Shown here piece by piece: positions 9,304 to 20,000 of a DNA stretch of 41,446 nucleotides. The translations under genes and the position numbers were made by a program. Numbering within the stretch: the first letter of the stretch is position 1; every line of letters begins with the position of its first letter. The notes below the pieces were generated by a model. It had not been told where the DNA came from. It made no database searches and saw only the letters and a program-made list of their open reading frames with translations. The DNA lies in NCBI GenBank assembly GCA_032718475.1, contig JAUCBJ010002668.1:1-41446 (forward strand). The letters are read 5' to 3'. The stretch is from Nemertoderma westbladi. Taxonomy: Eukaryota; Xenacoelomorpha; Nemertodermatida; Nemertodermatidae.

Positions 9304-10686
9304 ATGGCGACCCCCAACAGCGCGACCACCGCTAGCGGACGATCTCCCTGCTCCAACTGTTCCTCCCTGCAGTCCCACTACATGATCCAATGCGCGGACG
9401 CGGAATGCTCCAACCCAACGATGCGACTGTGTACTGGCTGCTTCGCTGGCGGCGCAGAACTACATCGCCACAAACGCGATCACGATTACATAGTGATCGA
9501 CAACGGGGCATTCTTCCCGGTGTTCGACGTGAACGGATGGACAGCGGGACAGGAACTAGACCTTCTCGACATTGTGGAACATTGCGGCTACGGAAACTGG
9601 GAACAAATCGGGAAACATTTCCCAGACTTTACCCCGGAGCAGATCCGCGCCCACTTCCAGTCCGTCTACATAGACGGTCCATTCGGGGACCTTATGGTAT
9701 CCAAGGAGACGCCGGGGGAAGACTTGGTTGCTCCGGTAACTCCGTGGTCTTCTAATCTACCCAACTCTATTAAGGACCACACTCTCCCGATCCGGTCCTC
9801 CACAACAACTCAACCCTCCGGTTTAACTTCTTCCCAGATACAAACTCCTCCCTCAGCCTCCTGGCGGACTCCGCCCCACCCCGCCACACACGCCACCGAA
9901 ACCGCCACAATCCCGCCCCCCAACCCCGGGTGTCTCTCGCTACCGGTAGCCAAGGCCCTGGCCTGGCAACCACTGCGGGGCGACTTTGAACGAGAATTCT
10001 GCAACGACGCGGAACGATTAATCAACTCCGTCGGGGTCCGTTCAGACGACGCCGAGTCCGACGTCGCTATTAAGTTGGCTCTGGTCGATATGTACCTTCG
10101 GAAACTGCGAGATCGCGAGAAACGGAAACACGTGGTTTCAGCCTACGGACTAGCCGAAAGCAGTTCGGCCTCGGGGGAAGTCTCCATCCAACTGGATGGG
10201 GTACCGGCTCCTAATCATTTACGATTCCTCGCGCAAATACTGAACCCTAACGAATTCTCGGAAATCTTACAACTTCTAGAAAAAGAGAAAAAACTCGCGA
10301 CTCAAATCGAGAAAACTTCTAAATCCTATTTGGAGAAGGAAGGAATCAGTGATAGTTACGGTAAAGAAAAACGGAAAGCGAAAAGTAAACTAATCCTGTC
10401 CGTTAAGAAAGGAGCGTCTGTTACTAAGGAAGGCCTTGTCGATGACTCATCGTTGTTAGGGAAGGATGACGCGTTACTAGGGAGGGATGAGTTGGCGTTC
10501 TGTGAGTCTATGTGTTGGGACTCCGCGTACTACTTTATGGTAAAGGCAGTAGCGTTACGGGAGTTAGGGGCGGACGCAGATTGTAAGGTCGGCTTGTATA
10601 AACTGAGACAAAGCTGCGCCCTGGGCCGCACAGAGTCGGGGAATCTTGTTCGGTTCCTAACTAATGCTGGTTGGTTACACCACTGA
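9304..10686 (+). CDS. TADA2B: Transcriptional adapter 2-beta (ADA2B), SAGA subunit
   Basis: A 460-aa, uninterrupted frame; human TADA2B is about 420 aa. Residues 16-62 form a ZZ zinc finger (CSNC, C30, C35, CTGC at 43-46, H56, H60). Residues about 73-125 form a SANT domain (GWTAGQELDLLD, GYGNWEQIG). The ADA2 middle region includes WQPLRGDFEREF, then VDMYLRKLRDREKRK. The C-terminal SWIRM-type domain ends VRFLTNAGWLHH, matching the conserved F-L-T-x-x-G-W end of the family. ADA2B anchors GCN5 and ADA3 in the SAGA histone acetyltransferase module in the nucleus. The ATG at 9304 is the first in frame; the open frame continues upstream only from a GTG. The gene is much more GC-rich than its flanks. 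Its last 36 bases are the first unit of the minisatellite that follows. Confidence 0.95.
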   Translation: MATPNSATTASGRSPCSNCSSLQSHYMIQCADAECSNPTMRLCTGCFAGGAELHRHKRDHDYIVIDNGAFFPVFDVNGWTAGQELDLLDIVEHCGYGNWEQIGKHFPDFTPEQIRAHFQSVYIDGPFGDLMVSKETPGEDLVAPVTPWSSNLPNSIKDHTLPIRSSTTTQPSGLTSSQIQTPPSASWRTPPHPATHATETATIPPPNPGCLSLPVAKALAWQPLRGDFEREFCNDAERLINSVGVRSDDAESDVAIKLALVDMYLRKLRDREKRKHVVSAYGLAESSSASGEVSIQLDGVPAPNHLRFLAQILNPNEFSEILQLLEKEKKLATQIEKTSKSYLEKEGISDSYGKEKRKAKSKLILSVKKGASVTKEGLVDDSSLLGKDDALLGRDELAFCESMCWDSAYYFMVKAVALRELGADADCKVGLYKLRQSCALGRTESGNLVRFLTNAGWLHH

Positions 10687-11626
10687 TTACACCACTGATC
10701 GGTTACTAACTGATGCTGGTTGGTTACACCACTGATCGGTTACTAACTAATGCTGGTTGGTTACACCACTGATCGGTTACTAACTAATGCTGGTTGGTTA
10801 CACCACTGATAAACTGATGCTGGTTGGTTACACCACTGATCGGTTACAAACTAATGCTGGCTGGTTGGTTACACCACTGATCAGTTACTAACTAATGCTG
10901 GTTGGTTACACCACTGATCGGTTACTAACTAATGTTGGTTGGTTACATCACTGATCAGTTACTAACTAATGCTGGTTGGTTACACCACTGATCGGTTACT
11001 AACTAATGCTGGTTGGTTACACCACTGATCGGTTACTAACTAATGCTGGCTGGTTGGTTACATCACTGATCAGTTACTAACTAATGCTGGTTGGTTACAC
11101 CACTGATCGGTTACTAACTAATGCTGGTTGGTTACACCACTGATTACACCACTGATCGGTTACTAACTGATGCTGGTTGGTTACACCACTGATCGGTTAC
11201 TAACTGATGCTGGTTGGTTACACCACTGATCGGTTACTAACTAATGCTGGTTGGTTACACCACTGATCGGTTACTAACTAATGCTGGTTGGTTACACCAC
11301 TGATTACACCACTGATCGGTTACTAACTGATGCTGGTTGGTTACACCACTGATCGGTTACTAACTAATGCTGGTTGGTTACACCACTGATAAACTGATGC
11401 TGGTTGGTTACATCACTGATCGGTTACTAACTAATGCTGGCTGGTTGGTTACACCACTGATCGGTTACTAACTAATGCTGGTTGGTTACACCACTGATCG
11501 GTTACTAACTAATGCTGGCTGGTTGGTTACACCACTGATCGGTTACTAACTAATGCTGGTTGGTTACACCACTGATCGGTTACTAACTAATGCTGGCTGG
11601 TTGGTTACACCACTGATCGGTTACTC
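10651..11626 (+). repeat. TADA2B-derived 37-bp minisatellite, left block
   Basis: About 26 units of a 37-bp repeat that begins inside the TADA2B coding region. The unit contains GGTTACTAACTAATGCTGG then TTGGTTACACCACTGATC; the gene reads CGGTTCCTAACTAATGCTGG followed by TTGGTTACACCACTGA, a single-base difference over the last 11 codons and stop. Variants include a CTGG insertion (GCTGGCTGGTTGG), TGATGCTGG, TGATAAACTGATGC and a doubled GATTACACCACTGATC. The block lies between the stop codon and the first downstream polyadenylation signal at 14484, so it is probably transcribed as 3' UTR. Confidence 0.95.
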
Positions 11627-12541
11627 CCAGGTTGGAATTCATGCTGCAAAACTCGGACGCGTACCTGCGCGAATGACCGCAAACCAGATGCGCGTTGCGC
11701 GTTTGGGTGAGACAGGTGCGCGTTCGGGTGTGAGACAGGTGCGCGTTGCGCCTCAGCGCGCAGCTCTGCCTCTGATGCGCACCACAAATTAATTGAAATC
11801 ACGAAAATACACAAAAAAATTTCGCTCGCTGCGCTCGCATTAGTTTCTCATTTCCAATTCTTCAAACAGTCAAATCACTTCACCATAATACTGTAATACC
11901 GGCAACCGGAGCTGAATTTGTCTATTTATTTTAACTACAGTACTCTATTGTTGTATTGTTATTAGGTCTATGCTATGCCGATGTTACGTTAGTAAACAGG
12001 TAAAGTCAGAAAGTAACAATGTATTATATTATAAGTATGACTTAATTATAAGCCAACTGTATGTTTAAGCCTAATTGTTAGGTAGGCCTATACAAAGTAT
12101 TATTGGCAGACTGGTACCTATTTCAATATTCGTTTTTTTGAAATTACCGGTACATGTTTTGTTTGTGATCTAAAATAATATTTTCTGTTATAAAAGCAGT
12201 GAGCCCGATGGGCCACCATAGTAGTGGATTAAAAAAATATTTTTTAATATTAACAATTTTGATGTTGCAAAAATTACATTTATTATGTAAGCCTAGATTC
12301 AACGTACTGACAGACAGACGTAAAGATAAGCTTAAAACGCTCAAACTTGTAAAATAGGAATGTAAAATTGTTCTTATGAACTGTGCGATTTTTTGAGATA
12401 TGCATGACATGAGCTGCGCGATTTTGTTTGGATTATGACATATCTGCATATGATGAGGTGCGCGACGAGCCAATTTCAGGTGCGCGGTGATTTCAAAACA
12501 ACAAAGCGTACCTGCGCGCTCATGCATGAATTCCAACCTGG
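11627..12541. mobile_element. 915-bp TIR element inserted in the minisatellite (hAT-like)
   Basis: CCAGGTTGGAATTCATGC at 11627-11644 and its exact inverse at 12524-12541 are 18-bp terminal inverted repeats. GTTACT directly repeats on both sides (11620-11625; 12541-12546), and an 8-bp comparison of GTTACTCC with GTTACTAA matches at six positions. CAGG...CCTG ends and a near 8-bp duplication suggest hAT, but a shorter duplication is also possible. Both ends carry subterminal GC-rich GCGCGT/CCTGCGCG motifs. The interior is AT-rich with no recognisable transposase. Confidence 0.75.
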
Positions 12542-14352
12542 TTACTAACTAATGCTGGTTGGTTACACCACTGATCGGTTACTCACTAATGCTGGTTGGT
12601 TACACCACTGATCGGTTACTAACTAATGCTGGTTGGTTACACCACTGATCAGTTACTAACTAATGCTGGTTGGTTACACCACTGATCGCTTACTAACTAA
12701 TGCTGGTTGGTTACACCACTGATCAGTTACTAACTAATGCTGGTTGGTTACACCACTGATCGTTTACTAACTAATGCTGGTTGGTTACACCACTGATCGG
12801 TTACTAACTAATGCTGGCTGGTTGGTTACACCACTGATCGGTTACTAACTAATGCTGGTTGGTTACACCACTGATCGGTTACTAACTAATGCTGGTTGGT
12901 TACACCACTGATCAGTTACTAACTAATGCTGGTTGGTTACACCACTGATCGTTTACTAACTAATGCTGGTTGGTTACACCACTGATCGTTTACTAACTAA
13001 TGCTGGTTGGTTACACCACTGATCGGTTACTAACTGATGCTGGTTGGTTACACAAGTGATCGGTTACTAACTGATGCTGGTTGGTTACACCACTGATCGG
13101 TTACTAACTAATGCTGGCTGGTTGGTTACACCACTGATCGGTTACTAACTAATGCTGGTTGGTTACACCACTGATCGGTTACTAACTAATGCTGGTTGGT
13201 TACACCACTGATCGGTTACTAACTAATGCTGGTTGGTTACACCACTGATCGGTTACTAACTAATGCTGGCTGGTTGGTTACACCACTGATCGGTTACTAA
13301 CTAATGCTGGTTGGTACTGATCTGTTACTAACTAATGCTGGTTGGTTACACCACTGATCGGTTACTAACTAATGCTGGTTGGTTACACCACTGATCGGTT
13401 ACTAACTAATGCTGGCTGGTTGGTTACACCACTGATCGGTTACTAACTAATGCTGGTTGGTTACACCACTGATCGGTTACTAACTAATGCTGGTTGGTTA
13501 CACCACTGATCGGTTACTAACTAATGCTGGTTGGTTACACCACTGATCGGTTACTAACTAATGCTGGTTGGTTACACCACTGATCGGTTACTAACTAATG
13601 CTGGTTGGTTACACCACTGATCGGTTACTAACTAATGCTGGCTGGTTGGTTACACCACTGATCGGTTACTAACTAATGCTGGTTGGTACTGATCTGTTAC
13701 TAACTAATGCTGGTTGGTTACACCACTGATCGGTTACTAACTAATGCTGGTTGGTTACACCACTGATTGGTTACTAACTAATGCTGGTTGGTTACACCAC
13801 TGATTGGTTACTAACTAATGCTGGTTGGTTACACCACTGATCGGTTACTAACTAATGCTGGTTGGTTACACCACTGATCGGTTACTAACTAATGCTGGCT
13901 GGTTGGTTACACCACTGATCGGTTACTAACTAATGCTGGTTGGTTACACCACTGATCGGTTACTAACTAATGCTGGTTGGTTACACCACTGATCGGTTAC
14001 TAACTAATGCTGGTTGGTACTGATCTGTTACTAACTAATGCTGGTTGGTTACACCACTGATCGGTTACTAACTAATGCTGGTTGGTTACACCACTGATCG
14101 GTTACTAACTAATGCTGGTTGGTTACACCACTGATCGGTTACTAACTAATGCTGGCTGGTTGGTTACACCACTGATCGGTTACTAACTAATGCTGGTTGG
14201 TACTGATCTGTTACTAACTAATGCTGGTTGGTTACACCACTGATCAGTTACTAACTAATGCTGGTTGGTTACACCACTGATCGGTTACTAACTAATGCTG
14301 GTTGGTTACACCACTGATCGGTTACTAACTAATGTTGGTTGGTTAAACCATT
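12542..14352 (+). repeat. TADA2B-derived 37-bp minisatellite, right block
   Basis: About 47 units of the same repeat resume immediately after the inserted element. This block has its own variants: TTGGTACTGATCTG, a shortened unit at about 13310, 13680, 14008 and 14190, and CGTTTACTAAC units near 12762, 12950 and 12987. The left block lacks these. The final units decay (TTGGTTAAACCATTGATT) at 14340-14356. The differing variant spectra suggest the two blocks have amplified separately since the insertion. Confidence 0.93.
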
Positions 14353-14483
14353 GATTATAATGATACAATGAGGGACATATTGTGAAATATATAGTATATT
14401 ATATATTATACTTGTAAATGTAAATCTGTGTAGATGTTGTATAGTATAAATTATTATAATAATATATTATATGTAATTGTATG

Positions 14484-14489
14484 AATAAA
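14484..14489 (+). terminator. Candidate polyadenylation signal for TADA2B
   Basis: AATAAA on the plus strand, 130 bp beyond the end of the minisatellite. I saw no earlier AATAAA on the plus strand between the TADA2B stop and this point in the repeat blocks. If used, the TADA2B 3' UTR would be about 3.8 kb and contain the whole array and the inserted element. Confidence 0.4.
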
Positions 14490-14577
14490 TTATTTACAGT
14501 AAAATACATATAATGTACTTTCTATCAGTTCAGTGGCGTACAAAACTCAATTCGTCCTATGGAATGTTGAGTTTGAA

Positions 14578-14596
14578 CCCCCCCCCCCCCCCCCCC
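14578..14596. repeat. 19-C homopolymer next to a CAGTGGCGTA motif
   Basis: A run of 19 C follows CAGTGGCGTACAAAACTC at 14530-14547. It is one of about eleven long G/C tracts in the window. CAGTGGCGTA near a G/C tract looks like the end of a mobile element, but no partner terminus was found. Confidence 0.5.
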
Positions 14597-14689
14597 GTGT
14601 CATTGTTTAATACATTGAAATGATGTCAAATGAATAATAAAGTTATTACCGTCGAATTATTACTATTAATCGTCTGCGATTCGATTTAA

Positions 14690-15879
14690 GGCCCCGGTAG
14701 CGCTACATGGACATAACTTTTACATTGCCATGTTAGAGCAACTTCTCATTGTCAGAAACGACCATAACTTTGTATGAAGGTCAATGGAAGATTTTTACTA
14801 TGAATAAAAATAAAAAAATTCAAATTTTTCAATAATTTGGAAAAATATTGACAAATTTTTGGACAAAAATCCAAAAACCTTCAGCAGATTCAATCTTGAG
14901 TATTTTTCTTTCTAATTTTTCAAATCGTATCAAAAAATGTTTGCTCTTTCGATATCTCGAAGCAACGTTTTGAAAATTAATTAACAATTGTCATTTTGGT
15001 GCTGTTTTTTTGTTTTGTTTATTGTTTAATTTTGACAAATTAAAAATTATCAATATTTTATTCAATTTCCATATTGGAATAAAACAATCACAATTCGAGA
15101 TCGAGATATCTAAAGAGAGCACATCAGAGAACCCCTCTGAGCAAAATTTTTGAAAATTGAATTGTCTGAAGCTTTTTTAGGCCAAAAAATACCATTCCGA
15201 GATAATTGCCTTTAAAATTTGAACCTTCCCGCGCAAATATTGTCTGTTAATATGTGAGAAAGTCTGTTAATATATATCTATCAACAAGAAAGCATAAAAA
15301 CATGCTAAAAATTTGGTGGGGGTGTTCCTGGTCGCTGATTTCATTTCTGAGGTCAGTTTTCAATTTTAATACAATCTAGTTTGTCTGTATGTCTGTCTGT
15401 CGGTCTTTCTGACCTTCAGACTTATCTGTCTGTCAAATATTAGAAAAAGGCACATGATTGAGCTAAAAGTTTAGCTATAGGGGTTTTCCTGGTCGCAGAA
15501 TTCATTTCGAGTGTCAATTTTAACATTTGATGACTTCCAAATTGTCTGTTTGGCTGTCAGACTGTCGGTTATATTTTGACAGCACAGGCATACAGACAGA
15601 ACCGACAAGGCCAAATTTGATTAATGACATCATAAAAGAAGTCACCGACCACGAAAACCCATACAGGAAATTTTTTAGACAGATCGTATTTTTATTTTTA
15701 TTGACGGACAGACATACTGACGGAAAAACCGACAGTAAAACGGACAGACAGCAATATCTCGAGAAGTAGGACAGATCTTGCTAAACGGTTTTCAAATTTA
15801 GAATCTTGATAAAAATCTGCTCTAGATGAAGTTAAAAAAATTTTTTGCAAAAAATTATTGAAGTAGCGCTACCGGGGCC
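14690..15879. mobile_element. TTAA-type TIR element with GACA repeats
   Basis: TTAA plus GGCCCCGGTAGCGCTAC at 14686-14706 is mirrored by GTAGCGCTACCGGGGCC plus TTAA at 15863-15883. This gives 17-bp perfect TIRs (21 bp including TTAA). TTAA on both sides is the target duplication expected for piggyBac-like insertion. The 1190-bp interior has no transposase frame. It holds a module at about 15310 and again at about 15487 (GGTCGCTGATTTCATTTCTG and a variant) followed by CTGTCTGTC repeats. It also holds a TTTGAACCTTCCCGC motif near 15218 that recurs in the elements near 18010 and 39457. Confidence 0.75.
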
Positions 15880-15887
15880 TTAAATAA

Positions 15888-16215
15888 AATTAATCAAGGG
15901 GTCGTCCATAAAGGACGTCAGAGTAAACCATGGATTTTCGGACACATCCCCCCCCCCCCTCACCCACTCTACTTCGGACGTCCGTATTTACAAACGAAAA
16001 AAAGGTAATAATATTATTATTATTAATTATATTATTATAACCCTATGTGGCGCGGAGGGGTCATATTATAAATTTTTTGTAATTCATCTGTATCTTTGTG
16101 TCAGATTTGTTGCCAAAAACGTGATTTCGTGACTTTTACTAAAATTTAAAGGGCTATCCAACAGAGCAAACGCCATTTACATGGCTATGTTAGTTTTCGT
16201 GCTGTGGTCCCTTTC
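15888..16215. other. Intergenic; GGGGTCGTCC motif and C tract
   Basis: AAGGGGTCGTCCATAAAGGA at 15896-15915 is followed by a 12-C tract (15948-15959) and a TTCGGACGTCCG palindrome. The arrangement resembles a mobile-element terminus, with a similar style of sequence (ACATAGGGGGGAGGGGGTCG) near 41184. No paired end or gene was found. Confidence 0.3.
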
Positions 16216-16219
16216 TGGC

Positions 16220-16960
16220 ACCCATATCCAGTATTGTTCATGCTAAAATTTTCAAAAGTTTTTATGGCTCACAAAAATGAATTTCTTTGCGGTATATAGC
16301 GGTTTTTTGGATGCTGATCACGATTATAGAACTCAATTACAGTATAACATTCGAGAAACATTTTGGAAATTTTGAATGTGCCCCCTGGGGCACGAATATG
16401 ACACTGAAATATATCGTACTAACCAACAAAATTCGATTTTGGCCGTTTGAAATTTTATGTTTATTTTTCGTCCAAACAGACAAGCAGCAAAAACGATAGT
16501 TGTGTTACCACAAATGATTTTTAACGAGTTGTATCGTAATAGATAAGCGACCTTGAAAACCAGTATAGCTTCAGAATTTCCAAACCAAAGGCAAAATTTC
16601 ACAGTTTGAAATTTTTTGCTACATGTACTTTTCGTTCTGGTGCACCAGAATGGCACAAAAATTGGGTTCGCATTACAGTACCATAAATATTTATAACTAG
16701 TTTCCTCGTGATCAGCGACAACGAAAACCCGTGTACGTTCAGAATTATCAAACCAAACACAATTTTTTTTACTTTGACATTTTTTTACTTGTACTTTTCG
16801 AGCTGGGGGTCCAAAATAGCAACAAAAATGATTTTTGCATTGCCGGAAAATTAGTATTAATATACTGTACGAGCGCCCATGTGAAGAATACCAAGATTTC
16901 ACTTTTTGGTCGACTTTAGTCTTTAGTGTCTGCCTTTCACAGGACTTTGTTTTGCGCCTT
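16220..16960. repeat. About four diverged ~170-bp tandem repeat units
   Basis: A TGTACTTTTCG...CAAAAAT segment recurs near 16240, 16450, 16620 and 16788. A following GAT(A/C)AGCGACnnnGAAAACC segment recurs near 16538 and 16708, and AGAATTnnCAAACCAAA near 16573 and 16740. Spacing is about 168-171 bp for the last three. The minus-strand open frame across it is a by-product: its translation shows the same repeat and no protein family. The GCGACnnnGAAAACC motif is the one also found inside the TTAA elements. Confidence 0.6.
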
Positions 16961-17331
16961 GCAGACTCTTTAGTGTCTGCAAGGCGTACTCCAAAACGAA
17001 ACTTAATATACAATATCGTTTTATAAATAGTTAAGGAAATTATTTAACATTACGTATTATATTACGTATTACAAGGGGAAAAAAAACGGATTTCTTTCAA
17101 TATTCTCTCAACCCTATATTATATATATATATTATATTATATTATATAAAATACGTCGAGAATAGTGAAAAAAAAGTAAACAGGAAAATGAATGAAAAAA
17201 TAAAAAGTATTGAAATTTGGCAACATTCAGCAACCGTACTAATTAGATGATCGTACTAAGACTTATCTTTGAATCATTGTTTGAGACCCCACCCCGTTAC
17301 CCACAGAAACAAACTAGTTATCAATATACAA

Positions 17332-17470
17332 CCAATCAACTTACAGCTCCATTCCTATTGACGTCACCACAGCTGAGGAATTAAAGGCACAACAGACAGC
17401 TGTGACGGAGATCAATAAATAGCCAGTAACCTCCCATTATAAATAGCTTACCGATTGTAGTAACATGGAA
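17332..17470 (+). promoter_or_regulatory. CCAAT / CRE / TATA promoter candidate (possibly Rab3)
   Basis: In order on the plus strand: CCAAT (17332-17336), a full palindromic CRE TGACGTCA (17359-17366), CAGCTG E-boxes (17369 and 17398) and TATAAATA (17438-17445), which would place transcription start near 17468-17475. Order and spacing are those of a classical animal core promoter. Rab3, about 4.9 kb downstream on the same strand, is the nearest gene and a neuronal gene for which CREB control would make sense. The intervening untranslated exon was not identified, so the link is inference. Confidence 0.4.
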
Positions 17471-17581
17471 GTGTCTTGCACTTGTTTTCAATAGTTACGA
17501 TTATCAGTTTCTGATAGAGCAGTTTAAATTTATTAGTAAAAACTCTTGTATATAAGATATTGATCGGTGCCCCATATATAC

Positions 17582-17739
17582 AGACCTATTATTAAATATT
17601 AATAATAATTATTATTAATATTTCATAATAGGTCTATTTGGGATAATAATAATTATTAATAATAATAATTATTATTATTAACAATAATATATGATGTTTT
17701 AGTATATTAAATATTATATATTAAATATACTAAACATCG
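17582..17739. repeat. Two adjacent AT-rich palindromes
   Basis: 17582-17635 is a 54-bp near-perfect palindrome: two 27-bp arms starting AGACCTATTAT with one mismatch and no spacer. 17692-17739 is a second one (GATGTTTTAGTATATT against AATATACTAAACATC). Between them is (AAT/ATT)n. The surrounding 17030-17330 and 17740-18000 hold only AT-rich sequence, including a TATATA run at 17119-17150. Confidence 0.7.
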
Positions 17740-18009
17740 TTGTAGTTGGACCGACACCAACCACATCCTTAGCTGAATTCCATTACATTTTGTGACAATA
17801 TATATTTATATTATTTACTTCAACTCTTATACATTACAATTTAAAATCCGAGCAGAGCAAGGATTGTAATATACAGTAGATGAGAACTGTAACTTATCAA
17901 ATGCAGGATTACGACTTGGGACAGAATTTGATTTCTTTTATTTAATTCGATATATTTTAAATTTTTCATATTTCATTCACATTTTGATTTTACACAGTCT
18001 GGGCTGTTA

Positions 18010-18787
18010 AAATATGGCTAAATATTTGTTTTTTTCGAAAAATTTTCAACTTTCCAGTCGCCCTCTAGCGGTCATTGAATGAAACAAGATTTACGGTTAA
18101 AATGCTACTAGTCATTCAATTTTAAGTGAAGTTGTCTGAAACAAATTTTTTTCGAATTATGGAGGTGAGCTTCACAAAAGTTATCGGTTAAAATTTTTAG
18201 TTTAGCCTTTTTATGAAAATTAATTAATATTTATTAATATTAGGCAAAATTTAAACAAAGTTTTGGCTTTAATCTGAAAAATTGACTGTCAAAACAGAAA
18301 TATAAAATTCCAACCGATAACTTTTAAAGAACAGACGAAACCCTTTCGAATGAGCCAAAATTAATGAAAATTGGTTAAAAAATAGCGGATGAGTAGTAAT
18401 TTGAAAAATGTCATTCCGAGATTATAGCCTTCAAATTTTAAACCTTCCCGCCAGAACTGGCTGTCTGTGGTGTGGTTGGTTAATCATTTCTGGAACGAAC
18501 GAAGCACATCACCGAGCTAAAACTTTCATTATCGGGGTTTTCGGGGTCACTGATTTCATATCTGATGTCAGTTTTAAATTTTGGTGAATCTAGTCTGACT
18601 GTCTGTCTTACAATTTGATTGACAGGCCGTCATACAGAAAAACAGCGATAACTCGAGAACTAAAAGAGGTTTCGCTAAGCGGTTTTGAGACTTGAAATCC
18701 TCATTAAATTCTACACTAGATTAAATAGAAAAACTCATATTGAAAATTTTGACATAGGGGAGGGGAGGAGGGGGGGGGGGGGGGGGG
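18010..18787. mobile_element. Probable TTAA-family relative, ends unresolved
   Basis: The interior matches the 14690 element: ATTCCGAGATTATAGCC and TTTTAAACCTTCCCGC near 18412-18450, then GGGGTCACTGATTTCATATC near 18544 and a CTGTCTGTC stretch. It ends in an 18-G tract (18770-18787) followed by TGTACTCCCCCC. A CTCF-like core CGCCCTCTAGCGG is at 18059-18071. I could not find matching terminal inverted repeats, so boundaries are approximate. Confidence 0.45.
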
Positions 18788-20000
18788 TGTACTCCCCCCT
18801 CTAATATGTTATTTTAATTGAAAATGTAGGCCAAATATTAAATTAAAAGAAAGACTTTCAAATTCAATTCATTCCAAGTATTTCTTTCAAATTAAATATT
18901 ACTCATTCGATATTAACACATTGGGAGGCATGATTGGGGGGGGGGGGGGGGGGGGGGTCAATGGCAGAAATGCCGCTCTGCAAATCAACAATGTTATTAT
19001 GAATTAAGGAAATCAAACAGATTATAGTAGCGCGTATTCTAACCAAAACAAAAAACGTTACGGTAGTCAGTTATTGCGTCGATTATTAGTCCCTTGGATT
19101 GCCCAGAACCCCCGCCAGTAATGGATACCGTCAGCTGGACTGATAACATTATTATAAATAAAATACCGGGTAATTACAAAACAAGTCACAACGTGGAAAT
19201 TATTGATCATATTGATTTTGTATTTGAACGTGAGTTAGTAGTAATGGGTTATAGATTTAATGAAGGGGAAATATAAGGTTTCCTTTCATTGGTAATTGGA
19301 ATCCGTATCTGTGTGTAACTGGAAAGAAGTCACTTAAAAATACGGTAAACATCACGAATTAAAGCGCCAGCGCGCATAACTGGACCTAATTCAGTGTTTT
19401 ACCTTCCTACTGCTGTTAGTTGTACCGGTAGCCGATAGGCACTATTAGCTTGCATTATTGTACCATATCAACAAAATTAACTAACTGCTAACTACATCAG
19501 TTGCGGAACCACTATTAGCTTAATTATTTTTATTATTTCAATAATTAAATTCTTAAATTGTTACTTTTTCGCCTAAATATTCCGCAAAATCGAGAGAAAA
19601 ATGTATCTGATAGCATTTTATTGAATTTACTTTTTTTCCCGTCGAAAATAGCAAAATAATGAAAATAAGAAAATATGCAAATAATTTCGGTGGATTTTAA
19701 TAAATTTAGTTACATGTGTTGAAAGAACATCGGTGTAGAAAAGGTTTGCACGGAATTGGTTGAAAATCCATTCACACACTCAATCAATCCGCGTTAACAA
19801 AACCATAACTCAATATCAACAATTAAAGTGTGTATTTAATTTGGTGTTGATTTATGATGGTAACTTTGGAATCTTTTGATTTTGGTCAGTGTTCATTTGG
19901 GTTAATTTACCCCAAGAAGTTCATGGACAAGGTAAAATGTTTCTCATTCTAACTCAATTTTTCTTATCCCGTCTGCAGCAGCAGTTAGTTACCCAGTCTA
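18788..20000. other. Intergenic, no recognisable gene
   Basis: Contains a 22-G tract (18936-18957), TACCGGTA at 19423 and AT-rich sequence. A short frame at 19121-19276 (MDTVSWTDN...) has no splice sites or family match that I can support. Nothing else is seen. Confidence 0.4.

Noticed and set aside
12144-12536. 130-codon minus-strand frame in the TIR element
   Set aside because: Begins within the terminal inverted repeat, has no transposase motif, and the composition is that of the non-coding interior.
10651-14352. CRISPR-like regular array
   Set aside because: Units are contiguous with no unique spacers, the DNA is eukaryotic, and the unit derives from TADA2B.
16333-17013. 226-codon minus-strand frame
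   Set aside because: Runs across a ~170-bp tandem repeat; the translation shows the repeat and no recognisable domain.
19094-19276. 60-codon frame starting DCPEPPP
   Set aside because: Start is TTG, the sushi-like look is limited to one short word, and there is no second cysteine pattern.
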